Assembly (NCBI GenBank): GCA_002415085.1
Contig: DIBV01000017.1
Span: forward strand, 705,923-769,922
Reading direction: 5' to 3'
DNA from: Arsukibacterium sp. UBA5043
GTDB lineage: Bacteria; Pseudomonadota; Gammaproteobacteria; Enterobacterales; Alteromonadaceae
DNA: 64,000 bases
Positions 31,523-41,530 of the stretch are shown here, in pieces (within the stretch, counting starts at the first letter, position 1; each line of letters starts with the position of its first letter). The position numbers and the translations under genes were made by a program. The notes beneath the pieces were generated by a model. That model did no database searches. It was given only the letters and a program-made list of their open reading frames with translations, and was not told the origin of the DNA.

Positions 31523-32341
31523 ATGCCAGAACTATTACTGATTGGTTTGGGGGATTTAGGCACGCTTATTGCCGCAGAGGCGCTGAAACAAGGTATGGCG
31601 GTGCAAGCGATGCGTCGTAAAGCACAGGGCCTGTCCGGTGTCAGCATGGTGCGGCATGATGCGGCTACAACCTGGCCCGTCATTGCCGGTAGGGTCACTG
31701 ATTTGGTGTTATGTGTTGCACCGGACAACTCTGGCGAGAGTGCCTATCAGCAAGCTTATATCGCGATCGCAAAGCAAGCACTATGCTGGCTCAGGCAACA
31801 ATCGCAGCCTGCCCATGTTTGGCTCGTTTCTTCTACCAGCGTGTATGGTCAGCAACACGGCGAATGGGTTACGGAGCAAAGCCCGCGTTTACCAGCACGC
31901 AGCACAGCAAAAATCCTGGTAGCAGCTGAAGATCTATGGCTGCAAAGTGGTTTTTGCTGCACGATGCTGCGCCCGGCAGGCTTATACGGGCCTGGCAGGG
32001 AGATGATGCTGCGCCAGGCAAAGTCAGGCCAGCAAATTGTCGAATCCCGGCCGGTATACACCAACCGGATTGAAATCTCCGACTGCGCCCGGGCAGTTAT
32101 TCATTTGATTGACCGCCGTCATCAGGGTTTCAGCCCCGAAGTGGCTTATAATCTTACTGATTTGCATCCGGCTCGCTACTGCGAAGTAATTCAGTTTCTG
32201 CAACAACAACTTGCTATTGCACCAGGCACCGAGCAGCACGTCACAAGAGGCAGCAAAAGAGTCAGCGCTGAACGGTTGCAACAAAGCGGTTTCTGTTGGC
32301 AATACCCCGATTATAAAACCGGCTACCAGGCCATGTTGTAA
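31523..32341 (+). CDS. NAD(P)-binding SDR-family protein (YeeZ-like)
   Basis: 272 residues. The N-terminus LLIGLGDLGTLIAAEAL is a Rossmann-type dinucleotide site of the atypical GxGxxG kind. VWLVSSTSVYGQQ carries the SDR Ser and Tyr region and LRPAGLYGPGREMML fits extended SDR (epimerase-like) proteins such as E. coli YeeZ. The reaction is unknown. The ATG follows the MscS gene stop codon with no gap, so it belongs to the same operon. Confidence 0.82.
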   Translation: MPELLLIGLGDLGTLIAAEALKQGMAVQAMRRKAQGLSGVSMVRHDAATTWPVIAGRVTDLVLCVAPDNSGESAYQQAYIAIAKQALCWLRQQSQPAHVWLVSSTSVYGQQHGEWVTEQSPRLPARSTAKILVAAEDLWLQSGFCCTMLRPAGLYGPGREMMLRQAKSGQQIVESRPVYTNRIEISDCARAVIHLIDRRHQGFSPEVAYNLTDLHPARYCEVIQFLQQQLAIAPGTEQHVTRGSKRVSAERLQQSGFCWQYPDYKTGYQAML

Positions 32342-32460
32342 GGGTTTACTGTGAACTGTAATTAAGCGTAACCAACTGTTTGCATTGGTAAAACAGCGTA
32401 GCTATCCTGCCTGTTATTCCTTAGGCTGTGCCGGTTTAACTCACCAGCATGGAACCCGAT

Positions 32461-33804
32461 ATGAAAATAACCTTCTCGACCCAATCCTTATCACTACGCG
32501 CAATACTGACCCGAACCCTGATCCTTAGCACAATGCTAGGCCTGAGCGCGTGTGGCGGCAGCGACGATCAGCCGGAACAAAGCAAAAGCTATATCCAGTT
32601 TTACAACGCTGCGGCTACCAGCGCCAACCCCGAAGTTCGACTGGATGATGCCAGCATCAGCAGCGCCCGCTTTGCCAACGCCACAAACGTCATTGCAGTA
32701 GACAGCGCCAGTTATACCCTGGACTTTCAGGAAACGGGAGCCAGTAGTCCGCTGCTTTCTGCAGAATTCAACCTGACAGAGGATCAGAAGCATTTACTTA
32801 TCCTAACCGAGCGCGAGCAACAATTTGATTATCTGAGCCTTAGTTTTGCCCGTGAAAAAAACCTGGAAGATGAATTTGATCTGTACCTGAGTAATTTAGC
32901 AGTAAGCCAGCCGGCACTCGATGTGTATCTAAGTGCGGCTACAGAGACCTTCGCTGACGCTGATTTACTTGACAGCTTAGCGCTGCACGAACTGAGCAGT
33001 GATGCCAGTCGCAAGGCTACCGGCAAGTATAATCTGTACCTGACAGTACCAGGTGGCAATCAGCCGTTGTTCGTCGCTGAGAATCTCGATTTCGCTTATG
33101 AAAGTACTTATGTTCTGGTGATCCGTGAGCAATATGGTCCCATAGCCAACCAACTTGCCATCGATGTCATTTTAAACTCCAGTAGCGTTGCCCGCTATAC
33201 ACACCACGATGCTCAGTCGCAGTTCCGGTTATACAATAGCTTGCCTCAATCGGTACAGGTGGCATTAGACAACAGTAATGTTGCCAACCTGCCTTCAGGT
33301 AGCCTCGGCAGTTACCATGCCTTGCAAAAAGGTGATTACAGCCTGTCGGTGCGTGACACTGAAGGCCAGTTGTTGCTTAATAGTGCTTTGCTCAGTGCTA
33401 TTGCAGGCGAAAGCCAGCTGGTGCTGTTGTATCAGAACGAAAACGATGTTCTGGAAGCGTTGGCGGTTAAAGAAAGTGATAAACCGCAAATTCAAGCAAA
33501 CGATATCATCGTCAGTAACCTGGTATCCGATTTTAGCCGGCTGCAATTCTATTTTATCCGCCAGGATGAAACCATCGCCACCGCCAGACACCATATTAAA
33601 AATCTGGAATTTAAAAAACAGCAAACGCTCAATTTACCAAAAGACTATTACGCTATCGCGTTGGTGCATGTCGCTGACAATGGCAGCACCACCTTACTGG
33701 ACAAAACCGACAGTATGATGTTACAGCCTGGCGAGCGCTATTTGCTCAGCGCTCAGCAAGATAACAACGCCCCATCTGGCTACCGTCTGCATCTGACTTT
33801 CTAA
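32461..33804 (+). CDS. Predicted lipoprotein with DUF4397-like repeats
   Basis: 447 residues from the ATG at 32461. The lipobox LSAC places the lipid-bearing Cys at residue 31, so the mature protein is membrane anchored outside the cytoplasm. The rest consists of about four loosely similar beta-rich units, each with a short YIQFYNA- or FRLYNSL-like strand followed by a VRLDD- or VQVALDN-like strand, resembling DUF4397. No catalytic motif is seen. An in-frame ATG 12 nt upstream is less likely. Its role is unknown; surface adhesion or structure is possible but unproven. Confidence 0.72.
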   Translation: MKITFSTQSLSLRAILTRTLILSTMLGLSACGGSDDQPEQSKSYIQFYNAAATSANPEVRLDDASISSARFANATNVIAVDSASYTLDFQETGASSPLLSAEFNLTEDQKHLLILTEREQQFDYLSLSFAREKNLEDEFDLYLSNLAVSQPALDVYLSAATETFADADLLDSLALHELSSDASRKATGKYNLYLTVPGGNQPLFVAENLDFAYESTYVLVIREQYGPIANQLAIDVILNSSSVARYTHHDAQSQFRLYNSLPQSVQVALDNSNVANLPSGSLGSYHALQKGDYSLSVRDTEGQLLLNSALLSAIAGESQLVLLYQNENDVLEALAVKESDKPQIQANDIIVSNLVSDFSRLQFYFIRQDETIATARHHIKNLEFKKQQTLNLPKDYYAIALVHVADNGSTTLLDKTDSMMLQPGERYLLSAQQDNNAPSGYRLHLTF

Positions 33805-33945
33805 AAAAATAACCAGCTCAGCCCCGGCATTTTCCGGGGTTGCATCACTATATAGCTGACAAAATTTATTTTTTGGTTAATACTTAGTCATTTTTCGAAT
33901 CGATATTAAATCAGGTACAGGCTCACTCGGGGTTTGTAGGTATGT

Positions 33946-34740
33946 ATGACCGTAGTAAAAGCGACTATAGTAAAACCCGCTACCGTTAGACTGGTAGTAC
34001 AATATTTTTCACTGTTCAGCATGTTGATGGCAGCCACAGCACTTTCGGCTAAGGTTCAGCCGCCGCTGGTGCGAGGTGGCGTGGTCCAATCTTTTCCGGG
34101 GATCACGGTGATCGACGGTAACATAGAACCAGAGCCAGCGTATGGTCATGCTGAAATTATCAGCTGTATTGAGTCAGCGCTGAGCGTCAATATTGAATGG
34201 CAAAATTTGCCCACCGATCGCTTGCTAAAACTAACCCGGGAAAATGAACTGGATCTGATTTATCCGATGGGCTTTACCGCTGAGCGTGACAGCTATCTGC
34301 AATCCAGCGTCTGGTTAAGCAAGGATGATGATTACTTTGTGTTTAAAGCAGGCGCAGTGACAGAAGAATCATTGCAGCAAGCGCAGGCAAAAAACCGGAC
34401 CATTGGCGTTAAACGTGGTTCGCCCCAGTTACACTACCTGCAAAGTCATAACTACCTGCACATTCATCAGGTTTATGACTATCAGCAATTGTTGCCTTTG
34501 TTGCAAAAAGATCGGGTAGAGTTGCTGGCCGTCCCGCAACCGCTGGCAGAGCAGCTTCAGGCTGAAATGGAAGCTGATCCGAACAAGCATAATTTACAAC
34601 TTTACAACTACTATACCCGCGACGCCGGTTTTTATTTGTCGCCCGACTTTGCTGATGCCCACTTGCAGCGGGTCAATAGTGCGGTTATTGAGTGCCGCCA
34701 GCATGTAAAAACCTCTACCGCCATTAAACGAAAAAGCTGA
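33946..34740 (+). CDS. Periplasmic solute-binding-like protein (SBP family 3), orphan
   Basis: 264 residues. A hydrophobic segment (about 17-35) ending in ALSA suggests a signal peptide. The mature part resembles family 3 amino-acid-binding proteins: HAEIISCIESAL, LPTDRLLKLTRENELDLIYPMGFTAERDSYLQ and NRTIGVKRGSPQLHYL. No permease or ATPase gene is adjacent, so a sensing role or a missing partner elsewhere is possible. The ribosome site is poor. A strong terminator overlaps its end. Confidence 0.75.
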   Translation: MTVVKATIVKPATVRLVVQYFSLFSMLMAATALSAKVQPPLVRGGVVQSFPGITVIDGNIEPEPAYGHAEIISCIESALSVNIEWQNLPTDRLLKLTRENELDLIYPMGFTAERDSYLQSSVWLSKDDDYFVFKAGAVTEESLQQAQAKNRTIGVKRGSPQLHYLQSHNYLHIHQVYDYQQLLPLLQKDRVELLAVPQPLAEQLQAEMEADPNKHNLQLYNYYTRDAGFYLSPDFADAHLQRVNSAVIECRQHVKTSTAIKRKS

Positions 34741-34760
34741 CATTACGTCAGCTTTTTTTT
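34731..34760 (+). terminator. Terminator overlapping the end of the SBP gene
   Basis: AAGCTGAC and GTCAGCTT form a stem with loop ATTAC, followed by eight T. The stop codon TGA lies inside the left arm. Confidence 0.88.
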
Positions 34761-34827
34761 AAATGGCGCGTCGTAAGTACAAGGCGTTAACTCAAGCAAA
34801 AACCATTTATACCCATTTACACCATGC

Positions 34828-37545
34828 TTATGCTGTGCCAATCATCCGGCGTAACACATAATGTAAAATACCGCCATGCTGGTAATACGCCAACTCGTTA
34901 CCGGTATCAATCCGACACAGCATGTCAATTTTTTGCTGGTCTCCATCCGGGTACGTAATTAACACACTGACTTTTTGCTTTGGCTTTAAATTATTCAAGC
35001 CGCTGATACTAAAGGTTTCCGCACCTGTCAGTTGCAAATGTTTGCGATCAACGCCGGCCAGGAACTGCAATGGCAATACGCCCATTCCAATCAGGTTAGA
35101 GCGATGGATCCGCTCATAGGATTCAGCAAGAACGGCCCTGACGCCCAGTAGCAGCGTGCCTTTAGCAGCCCAATCCCGTGATGACCCGGTGCCGTATTCC
35201 TTTCCTGCAACCACCACTAACGGCGTTTTCTGCTGGCGATAACGCTCTGCCGCATCATAGATATCCATTTGTTCGGCCGATGGCTGATGTAACGTCACGC
35301 CACCTTCTGTGTCAGGTACCATTTCGTTACGAATTCTGACATTGGCAAAGGTACCGCGCACCATCACCTCGTGGTTACCGCGCCGCGAACCGTAAGAGTT
35401 AAAATCGGCTTTGTTAATGCCAAGCTCTTTCAGATAACGTCCGGCCGGGCTGCTTTCTTTAATGCTGCCTGCCGGCGAAATATGGTCTGTTGTTACCGAA
35501 TCCCCCAATAATGCCAGTACCCGTGCTTCGCTGATGTCTTTTACCGGATCTGGCTCGCGGCCCATACCCTGAAAAAAACTGGGCTGGCGAATATAACTCG
35601 ATTCCGGCCAGGTATAGGTTTTATCCTTAGGCACCTCAATATTCTGCCAGGTCTCATCGCCGCTGAACACATCCGCATATTCGCTTTTAAACATGCTGCT
35701 TTGTACTTTGGCGACTTCATCAGCGATCTGCTGATTATCCGGCCAGATATCCTGAAGATAAACCGGATTACCGTCTTTATCTTCTCCAATAGCCTCTTTG
35801 CTTAAATCAATGTTAACTGTGCCTGCCAGGGCAAACGCCACAACTAACGGCGGTGATGCCAGCCAGTTTGATTGCACCAACGGATGGATCCGGCCTTCAA
35901 AATTACGATTGCCGGACAGCACTGCTGACACATTTAAATTATTTTCACTGATCGCTTGTTCCAGCTGTTTTGCCAGCGGCCCGGAGTTGCCAATACAGGT
36001 GGTACAGCCGTAGCCGACCAGGTGAAAACCCAAATTCTCCAGCGGTTCCATCAGCCCGGCTTTTTCCAGATAACGGGTGACCACTTTAGAGCCGGGCGCC
36101 AGCGAGCTTTTCACCCAGGGCTTACGTTTCAGACCTTTTGCCAGAGCATTTTTAGCAAGTAAACCTGCTGCCATCAACACACTGGGATTGGACGTATTGG
36201 TACAAGAGGTAATCGCAGCAATCACCACCGCATGATGATCAAGTTTAATTCGCTGACCATCCAGTTCAACGTGGTCATCATTATCTTCCGGCTGCGGCTG
36301 ACCACCGCCCTCTTCAACCATTTTTGCTTCACGCTCATTTGCGGCTTTAAGCTGCAGTGCCAATACATCGTCACAATGTTGTTTCAGCTCACCCAGGCTG
36401 ACTTTGTCCTGCGGCCGTTTTGGTCCTGCCAGTGAGGGGACGACTTTTGCCAGATCAAGATGTAACACATCGGTGTAAGTGGCTTTATGGCCGGGCTTAC
36501 GCCATAAACCCTGCGCCTGACAATAGGCTTTTACTCTGGCGATAACCTTGTCATCCCGCCCCGTCAACGCCATATAATCAAGGGTTATCTGGTCTACCGG
36601 AAAAAAGCCGCAGGTTGCGCCATATTCTGGCGCCATGTTAGCGATTGTGGCCCGATCGGCCAGGCTAAGATAATCCAGACCATCGCCGAAGAACTCGACA
36701 AATTTACCAACAACACCGTGTTTACGCAGCAGCTCGGTAACCGTTAGTACTAAGTCAGTTGCCGTGATACCCGCCGCGAGCTTACCGGTGAATTCCAACC
36801 CCACTACTTCAGGAATGAGCATCGATACTGGCTGCCCCAGCATCGCGGCTTCGGCTTCAATCCCCCCCACACCCCAACCTAAAACACCCAAGGCGTTAAT
36901 CATGGTGGTGTGTGAGTCGGTGCCCACCAGGGTATCCGGATAGGCTTGGGTGCCCTGCTCGGTTTCTTTCGCCCAGACACTCTGGCCCAGGTACTCCAGA
37001 TTTACCTGATGACAAATACCGGTGCCTGGCGGCACCACTTTAAAGTTGGCAAAGGCCTGCTGACCCCAGCGTAGAAAGGTGTAGCGTTCAAAGTTACGCT
37101 CCATCTCAATCGCCACGTTCTGTTCGAATGCGTTATCTGTTGCGAAATGATCGACCATAACGGAATGGTCTATTACCAAATCCACCGGAGACAACGGATT
37201 AATTTTCTGCGGATCTTCACCGAGCTCGGCCACCGCCGCCCTCATTGCAGCCAAATCGACCACCGCCGGTACCCCGGTAAAATCCTGCATCAATACCCGG
37301 GCGGGGCGAAACGCAATTTCCCGGTCAGCATGGCCGTGTTTCTGCCAGTCGACCAGCGCCTGAATATCTTGCTCAGTTACGGTGTCCTCATCCGTATTGC
37401 GCAGCAGGTTCTCCAGCAGCACTTTTAAACAAAAAGGCAAACGGTCAACCGTACCATGCCGGGTAGCAGCTTTGGTCAAGCTGAAGATCTGATACTCCTG
37501 TTCAGCAACTTTCAGCACATCGGCGTAGGGATTACTCTGGCTCAT
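34828..37545 (-). CDS. acnA: Aconitate hydratase A
   Basis: 905 residues, in the size range of AcnA (E. coli 891) and not AcnB. It interconverts citrate and isocitrate with a 4Fe-4S cluster. Cluster ligands are in ITSCTNTSNP and YGCTTCIGNSGP. PARVLMQDFTGVPAVVDLAA, LVGTDSHTTMINALGVLGWG and the swivel-domain GKEYGTGSSRDWAAKG are all conserved. Monocistronic, with GAGGA before the ATG and convergent to the SBP gene. Confidence 0.97.
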   Translation of the reverse strand: MSQSNPYADVLKVAEQEYQIFSLTKAATRHGTVDRLPFCLKVLLENLLRNTDEDTVTEQDIQALVDWQKHGHADREIAFRPARVLMQDFTGVPAVVDLAAMRAAVAELGEDPQKINPLSPVDLVIDHSVMVDHFATDNAFEQNVAIEMERNFERYTFLRWGQQAFANFKVVPPGTGICHQVNLEYLGQSVWAKETEQGTQAYPDTLVGTDSHTTMINALGVLGWGVGGIEAEAAMLGQPVSMLIPEVVGLEFTGKLAAGITATDLVLTVTELLRKHGVVGKFVEFFGDGLDYLSLADRATIANMAPEYGATCGFFPVDQITLDYMALTGRDDKVIARVKAYCQAQGLWRKPGHKATYTDVLHLDLAKVVPSLAGPKRPQDKVSLGELKQHCDDVLALQLKAANEREAKMVEEGGGQPQPEDNDDHVELDGQRIKLDHHAVVIAAITSCTNTSNPSVLMAAGLLAKNALAKGLKRKPWVKSSLAPGSKVVTRYLEKAGLMEPLENLGFHLVGYGCTTCIGNSGPLAKQLEQAISENNLNVSAVLSGNRNFEGRIHPLVQSNWLASPPLVVAFALAGTVNIDLSKEAIGEDKDGNPVYLQDIWPDNQQIADEVAKVQSSMFKSEYADVFSGDETWQNIEVPKDKTYTWPESSYIRQPSFFQGMGREPDPVKDISEARVLALLGDSVTTDHISPAGSIKESSPAGRYLKELGINKADFNSYGSRRGNHEVMVRGTFANVRIRNEMVPDTEGGVTLHQPSAEQMDIYDAAERYRQQKTPLVVVAGKEYGTGSSRDWAAKGTLLLGVRAVLAESYERIHRSNLIGMGVLPLQFLAGVDRKHLQLTGAETFSISGLNNLKPKQKVSVLITYPDGDQQKIDMLCRIDTGNELAYYQHGGILHYVLRRMIGTA

Positions 37546-37647
37546 AACATTCCTCGGTTATTGCGTCTTCATCAAGTGTAGTGCATCGGGGCGCAGATGC
37601 GAAAAAGCAAGGTAAATCCGTCGGAAATTTCACTTGGCAACTGGCAA

Positions 37648-37673
37648 TAAAAAGGCCGCACTATGGCGGCCTG
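37648..37673 (-). terminator. Terminator of tyrS
   Basis: AGGCCGC (37653-37659) pairs with GCGGCCT (37666-37672); on the minus strand TTTTTA follows the stem, about 40 bp after the tyrS stop codon. Confidence 0.8.
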
Positions 37674-37710
37674 TTGAGTCACTAATAATTGCTGCCTTAG
37701 CAAAACGACA

Positions 37711-38913
37711 CTAACTCAGGGTTACTTTGGCAAACTTACGTTTTCCTACCTGATAGATCGCGGTACTGCCTTTTGTCACTTCAAGCCGGGTATCGTCAAT
37801 CCGGGTATCGCCATTCAATTTCACTGCACCTTGCTTAATCATTCGCAGCGCCTCTGACGTGCTTGCTACTAAGCCGGCCTCTTTTAGCAGGTTAGCGATG
37901 GGCATGGTTTGCCCTTCACCACTGACAACACGCTCAGGAATATCGTCCGGCAAGGCGTTTTTACTAAAGCGCTGAATAAAATCCTGATGGGCGGCTTCAG
38001 CTGCAGGTTCATCATGAAACCTTGCAATAATTTCTTTTGCCAGGCTGATTTTAATGTCACGTGGGTTAGCCCCCTGAGCCATTTGCTGCTTTAGCTCTGC
38101 AATTTCCGGCAACGGCCGGAAACTGAGTAAGTCGTAATAGCGCCACATCAGCTCGTCTGAAACTGACATAATCTTGCCGAACATTTCTGTGGGCGTATCC
38201 GTGATCCCAACATAGTTACCTAGCGACTTAGACATTTTCTGCACGCCGTCTAACCCTTCAAGTAACGGCACCATCATGACAGTCTGTGGCCGCTGGCCCT
38301 CATCTTTTTGCAATTCACGGCCCATCAGTAAATTAAAACGCTGATCGGTACCGCCCATTTCAATGTCTGCTTCTAACGCAACCGAATCCCATCCCTGTAC
38401 CAGAGGATACAGAAACTCATGGATAGCAATAGACTGATTATTCGCGAAGCGCTTTTTAAAATCGTCCCGCTCCAGCATCCGGGCAACGGTTTGGCGTGAG
38501 GCCAGTTTAATCATGCCCGCGGCGCCCAGCTCGCCCATCCACTGTGAGTTGAAGGCTACCCGGGTCTTCGCCGGATCCAGTATTTTAAATACCTGCTCTT
38601 TATACGTTTCCGCATTGGCCAGCACATCTTCCCGGCTCAGCGGTTTGCGGGTGACGTTTTTGCCACTGGGATCACCGATCATGCCGGTAAAATCGCCAAT
38701 CAGAAAAATAACCTCATGCCCTAGCTGCTGAAAGGTACGTAATTTATTAATCAGTACAGTATGGCCTAAATGCAAATCAGGTGCGGTAGGATCAAAGCCA
38801 GCCTTTACCTTAAGCGGCTTGCCTGTTTTTAACTTGGCAATAAGCTCCTCTTCCAGCAAGATTTCCTCGCAGCCGCGTTTTAATTCAGCTAACGCCTGTG
38901 CCCAATCGGCCAT
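37711..38913 (-). CDS. tyrS: Tyrosyl-tRNA synthetase (TyrS2/TyrZ subgroup)
   Basis: 400 residues. It charges tRNA-Tyr. The class I motifs are [13 protein letters not shown] (HIGH) and KMSKSLGN (KMSKS); the C-terminal S4-like domain covers about 335-400. The N-terminus [19 protein letters not shown] and the motif spacing fit the second bacterial subgroup (TyrZ-like) rather than the 424-residue E. coli TyrS. CAGGAG precedes the ATG. It diverges from the MepM-like gene, a common arrangement in this order. Confidence 0.95.
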   Translation of the reverse strand: MADWAQALAELKRGCEEILLEEELIAKLKTGKPLKVKAGFDPTAPDLHLGHTVLINKLRTFQQLGHEVIFLIGDFTGMIGDPSGKNVTRKPLSREDVLANAETYKEQVFKILDPAKTRVAFNSQWMGELGAAGMIKLASRQTVARMLERDDFKKRFANNQSIAIHEFLYPLVQGWDSVALEADIEMGGTDQRFNLLMGRELQKDEGQRPQTVMMVPLLEGLDGVQKMSKSLGNYVGITDTPTEMFGKIMSVSDELMWRYYDLLSFRPLPEIAELKQQMAQGANPRDIKISLAKEIIARFHDEPAAEAAHQDFIQRFSKNALPDDIPERVVSGEGQTMPIANLLKEAGLVASTSEALRMIKQGAVKLNGDTRIDDTRLEVTKGSTAIYQVGKRKFAKVTLS

Positions 38914-39048
38914 TTTAAACTCCTGACTTAGTGCTATTTTGTCTAAACAACCGCCATTCTATAGCATGTTCCAGCCAGGGGAAACGCACAAAACTCTGGT
39001 ATCTTCGAAAAAAAACGTTTATGCTCGGTTTTTGTGCGTTTCCAACAG

Positions 39049-40401
39049 ATGACGGGGCTTATGCGGCAACTGGTAGCAAAAATTCCTTCTCAACACCGCG
39101 CGTTAATTCTTGCAGTGTCGGTATGTTTAGCCATTATTTTGTTACTTCCGTCTGAACAGGCGGCAGCGTCGAAAAGCACGCACAGTAACTCGCTGGAAAT
39201 TGGCAAACGCTACAGTTTAGCTATTCCTCAGACTCAGCCATTGGTTAGCGAAAATGATACCAACGACACCACAGAGCCTGACTTCATTGACGATCTGGCT
39301 GCAGAAGATAATCTGCAGTGGTCCAGCCTGCAGGTTCAGCGCGGTGATGTGCTGTCTAATTTATTCAAAAAAGCCAATGTCAGTCAGCAAACTATGCTGG
39401 CAATCCTTGCCCTGGGTGACACCACCAAAACCCTGACCAGACTGTTTCCCGGTGAAACGCTGGAATTTGGCTTAAATGAGCAGGGTGAATTGACCGAATT
39501 GCGTTATGCCATTAACAAACTGAAAACGTTGCGGGTGAGCCGTGATCCGCAGGGCCAGTTTATTGCCCAGGAGCTGGAAAAAACGGTAGAGCATCGCCAA
39601 CAGTTCGCCAGTGCTGAAATTAAATCCAGCTTCTGGAGTGCCGGCATTGAAGCAGGCTTATCTGAAGCGCAGATCATGAATCTGGCCGGAATATTTGGCT
39701 GGGACATCGATTTTGGTCTGGATTTACGCGCCGGAGACAGCTTTAGTGTGCTTTATCAGACCAATTACGTTGATGGTGATTTCGTTGGCTATGGCACTAT
39801 CATTGCCGCTCAATTTCAAAATCAGGGTCAGGTGATTCAGGCGGTACGTCATACCGACGGTAATTATTACAAACCAGATGGCGCCAGCATGCGTCAGGCG
39901 TTTCTACGGGCGCCGGTTAGCTTTCAATATGTCAGCTCGAACTTTAATCCACGCCGCTTACATCCGGTACTGGGCAAAGTGCGGGCACATAACGGGGTAG
40001 ACTATGTCGCACCGGTCGGCACGCCCATTATGGCGGCAGGAGATGGCAAAGTAACCCACTCTGGCTATAACAACTTAAATGGTAATTACGTGTTTATTAA
40101 ACACGCTAATAATATTGTGACTAAATACCTTCATTTGTCCCGGCGTAATGTCAAAACCGGTGACAGAGTTAAACAAAGTGAAACGATTGGCCGGCTAGGT
40201 GCTACCGGGCGGGTTACCGGAGCGCATTTACATTATGAATTTTTGTTAAATGGCGTGCATCGTAATCCCCGTACCGTAAAACTGCCTCAGGCACACCCGC
40301 TGCAGGGCGAAGAGCGTGATCTGTTTATTGCCAGTGCAGCTCCGGTACTGGCAGAGCTACAGACCAAAGAACGGGTGTTGTTAGCTAAAACAGCACCTTA
40401 A
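39049..40401 (+). CDS. mepM: Murein DD-endopeptidase, M23 family (MepM/OapA-like)
   Basis: About 450 residues. A hydrophobic anchor (about 15-35) is followed by an OapA/LysM-like region with LQVQRGDVLSNLFKKANVS and ALGDTTKTLTRLFPGETL. The C-terminal LytM domain shows NPRRLHPVLGKVRAHNGVDY with zinc His and Asp, and GAHLHYEFLLNG. It should cut peptide cross-links in the periplasm during wall growth. The start is uncertain: GTG 39034, ATG 39049 and ATG 39061 are in frame and none has a clear ribosome site. anmK follows after 12 bp. Confidence 0.9.
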   Translation: MTGLMRQLVAKIPSQHRALILAVSVCLAIILLLPSEQAAASKSTHSNSLEIGKRYSLAIPQTQPLVSENDTNDTTEPDFIDDLAAEDNLQWSSLQVQRGDVLSNLFKKANVSQQTMLAILALGDTTKTLTRLFPGETLEFGLNEQGELTELRYAINKLKTLRVSRDPQGQFIAQELEKTVEHRQQFASAEIKSSFWSAGIEAGLSEAQIMNLAGIFGWDIDFGLDLRAGDSFSVLYQTNYVDGDFVGYGTIIAAQFQNQGQVIQAVRHTDGNYYKPDGASMRQAFLRAPVSFQYVSSNFNPRRLHPVLGKVRAHNGVDYVAPVGTPIMAAGDGKVTHSGYNNLNGNYVFIKHANNIVTKYLHLSRRNVKTGDRVKQSETIGRLGATGRVTGAHLHYEFLLNGVHRNPRTVKLPQAHPLQGEERDLFIASAAPVLAELQTKERVLLAKTAP

Positions 40402-40413
40402 GGCTGCAACACC

Positions 40414-41496
40414 ATGTACTACATCGGGATGATGTCGGGTACCAGCCTCGATGGTATCGATCTGGTGCTTGTCAGTTTCAGCCCGCAGCCGCGCTTGATA
40501 AGCAGCCTGCTTTATCCCTTTCCGCCTGAACTCAAATTGCAGCTTCAGCAATTAAGCCAGCCCGGTGACAATGAAATTGAACGGCTTGGCCTGACCGAGC
40601 AGCAACTGGCCAACTGTTACGCCAGCGGCGTCAAGGCTCTGCTGGCACAAGCAGGTGTTGCCGCCAGCACAATTGCCGCTATTGGCTGCCACGGCCAGAC
40701 CATCCGGCACCGGCCCGATGCGTCATTTCCGTTCAGCTATCAGATTGGCGATATGCACAGGCTGGCAATGCTTTGTCACATTCCGGTTATTGCCGATTTT
40801 CGTCGTAAAGATATTGCCTACGGCGGCCAGGGTGCGCCGCTGGTACCGGCTTTTCACCGTGCAGTATTTCAACACCCAAACTACCAACGGGCCATTGTCA
40901 ACATTGGCGGCATAGCTAATGTTAGTGTGTTATCCGCTGATAGGCCGGTAACGGGTTTCGATACCGGCCCGGGTAATGCCTTGCTTGATAACTGGGTTAT
41001 GCAATGCCGCAAAAAGTCCTATGATAATAATGGGGAGTTTTGTAGCGAAGGTCAGCTGATGCCTGAATTGCTGACGGCGATGCTGGCTGACCCTTATTTT
41101 TCAAAGCCGGCTCCGAAAAGTACCGGCCGCGAGTACTTTAATCTGGCATGGTTGCAGCAGTTTGAACCTGAACGCTTTAACCCAGCAGATGTTCAGCGGA
41201 CTTTGTGTCGTTTAACGGCACAAAGTATCAGTAACAGTTTACAAAATAAGCAGCTGCAGCAGGTTTTTGTGTGTGGTGGAGGGGTGCATAACCGGGTATT
41301 AATGGCTGATTTAGCCTTGCTGTTACCAAATTGCACCCTAAGCAGCACCCAAACCCTGGGCGTTAACCCTGACTGGGTAGAAGCACTGGCGTTTGCCTGG
41401 CTGGCCTGGGCTTATCAGCATAATGTCACCGGCAACCTGCCTGAGGTTACCGGTGCCAGTAAAGCCTGCGTATTGGGCGTCGCCTATTTTCCCTGA
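40414..41496 (+). CDS. anmK: Anhydro-N-acetylmuramic acid kinase
   Basis: 360 residues. It phosphorylates and opens 1,6-anhydro-MurNAc during peptidoglycan recycling. MYYIGMMSGTSLDGIDLVL is the family start, with AAIGCHGQTIRHRP, ADFRRKDIAYGGQGAPLVP, VNIGGIANVSVL and FDTGPGNALLD. Its place behind a murein endopeptidase gene couples wall turnover and recycling. Confidence 0.96.
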   Translation: MYYIGMMSGTSLDGIDLVLVSFSPQPRLISSLLYPFPPELKLQLQQLSQPGDNEIERLGLTEQQLANCYASGVKALLAQAGVAASTIAAIGCHGQTIRHRPDASFPFSYQIGDMHRLAMLCHIPVIADFRRKDIAYGGQGAPLVPAFHRAVFQHPNYQRAIVNIGGIANVSVLSADRPVTGFDTGPGNALLDNWVMQCRKKSYDNNGEFCSEGQLMPELLTAMLADPYFSKPAPKSTGREYFNLAWLQQFEPERFNPADVQRTLCRLTAQSISNSLQNKQLQQVFVCGGGVHNRVLMADLALLLPNCTLSSTQTLGVNPDWVEALAFAWLAWAYQHNVTGNLPEVTGASKACVLGVAYFP

Positions 41497-41530
41497 ACAA
41501 TCGGGGAAGATAAGCAATAACGCTGGCTTA

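Noticed and set aside
33822-33841. Short CCCCGG/CCGGGG stem after the lipoprotein gene as a terminator
   Set aside because: The stem is only 6 bp and there is no T run after it.
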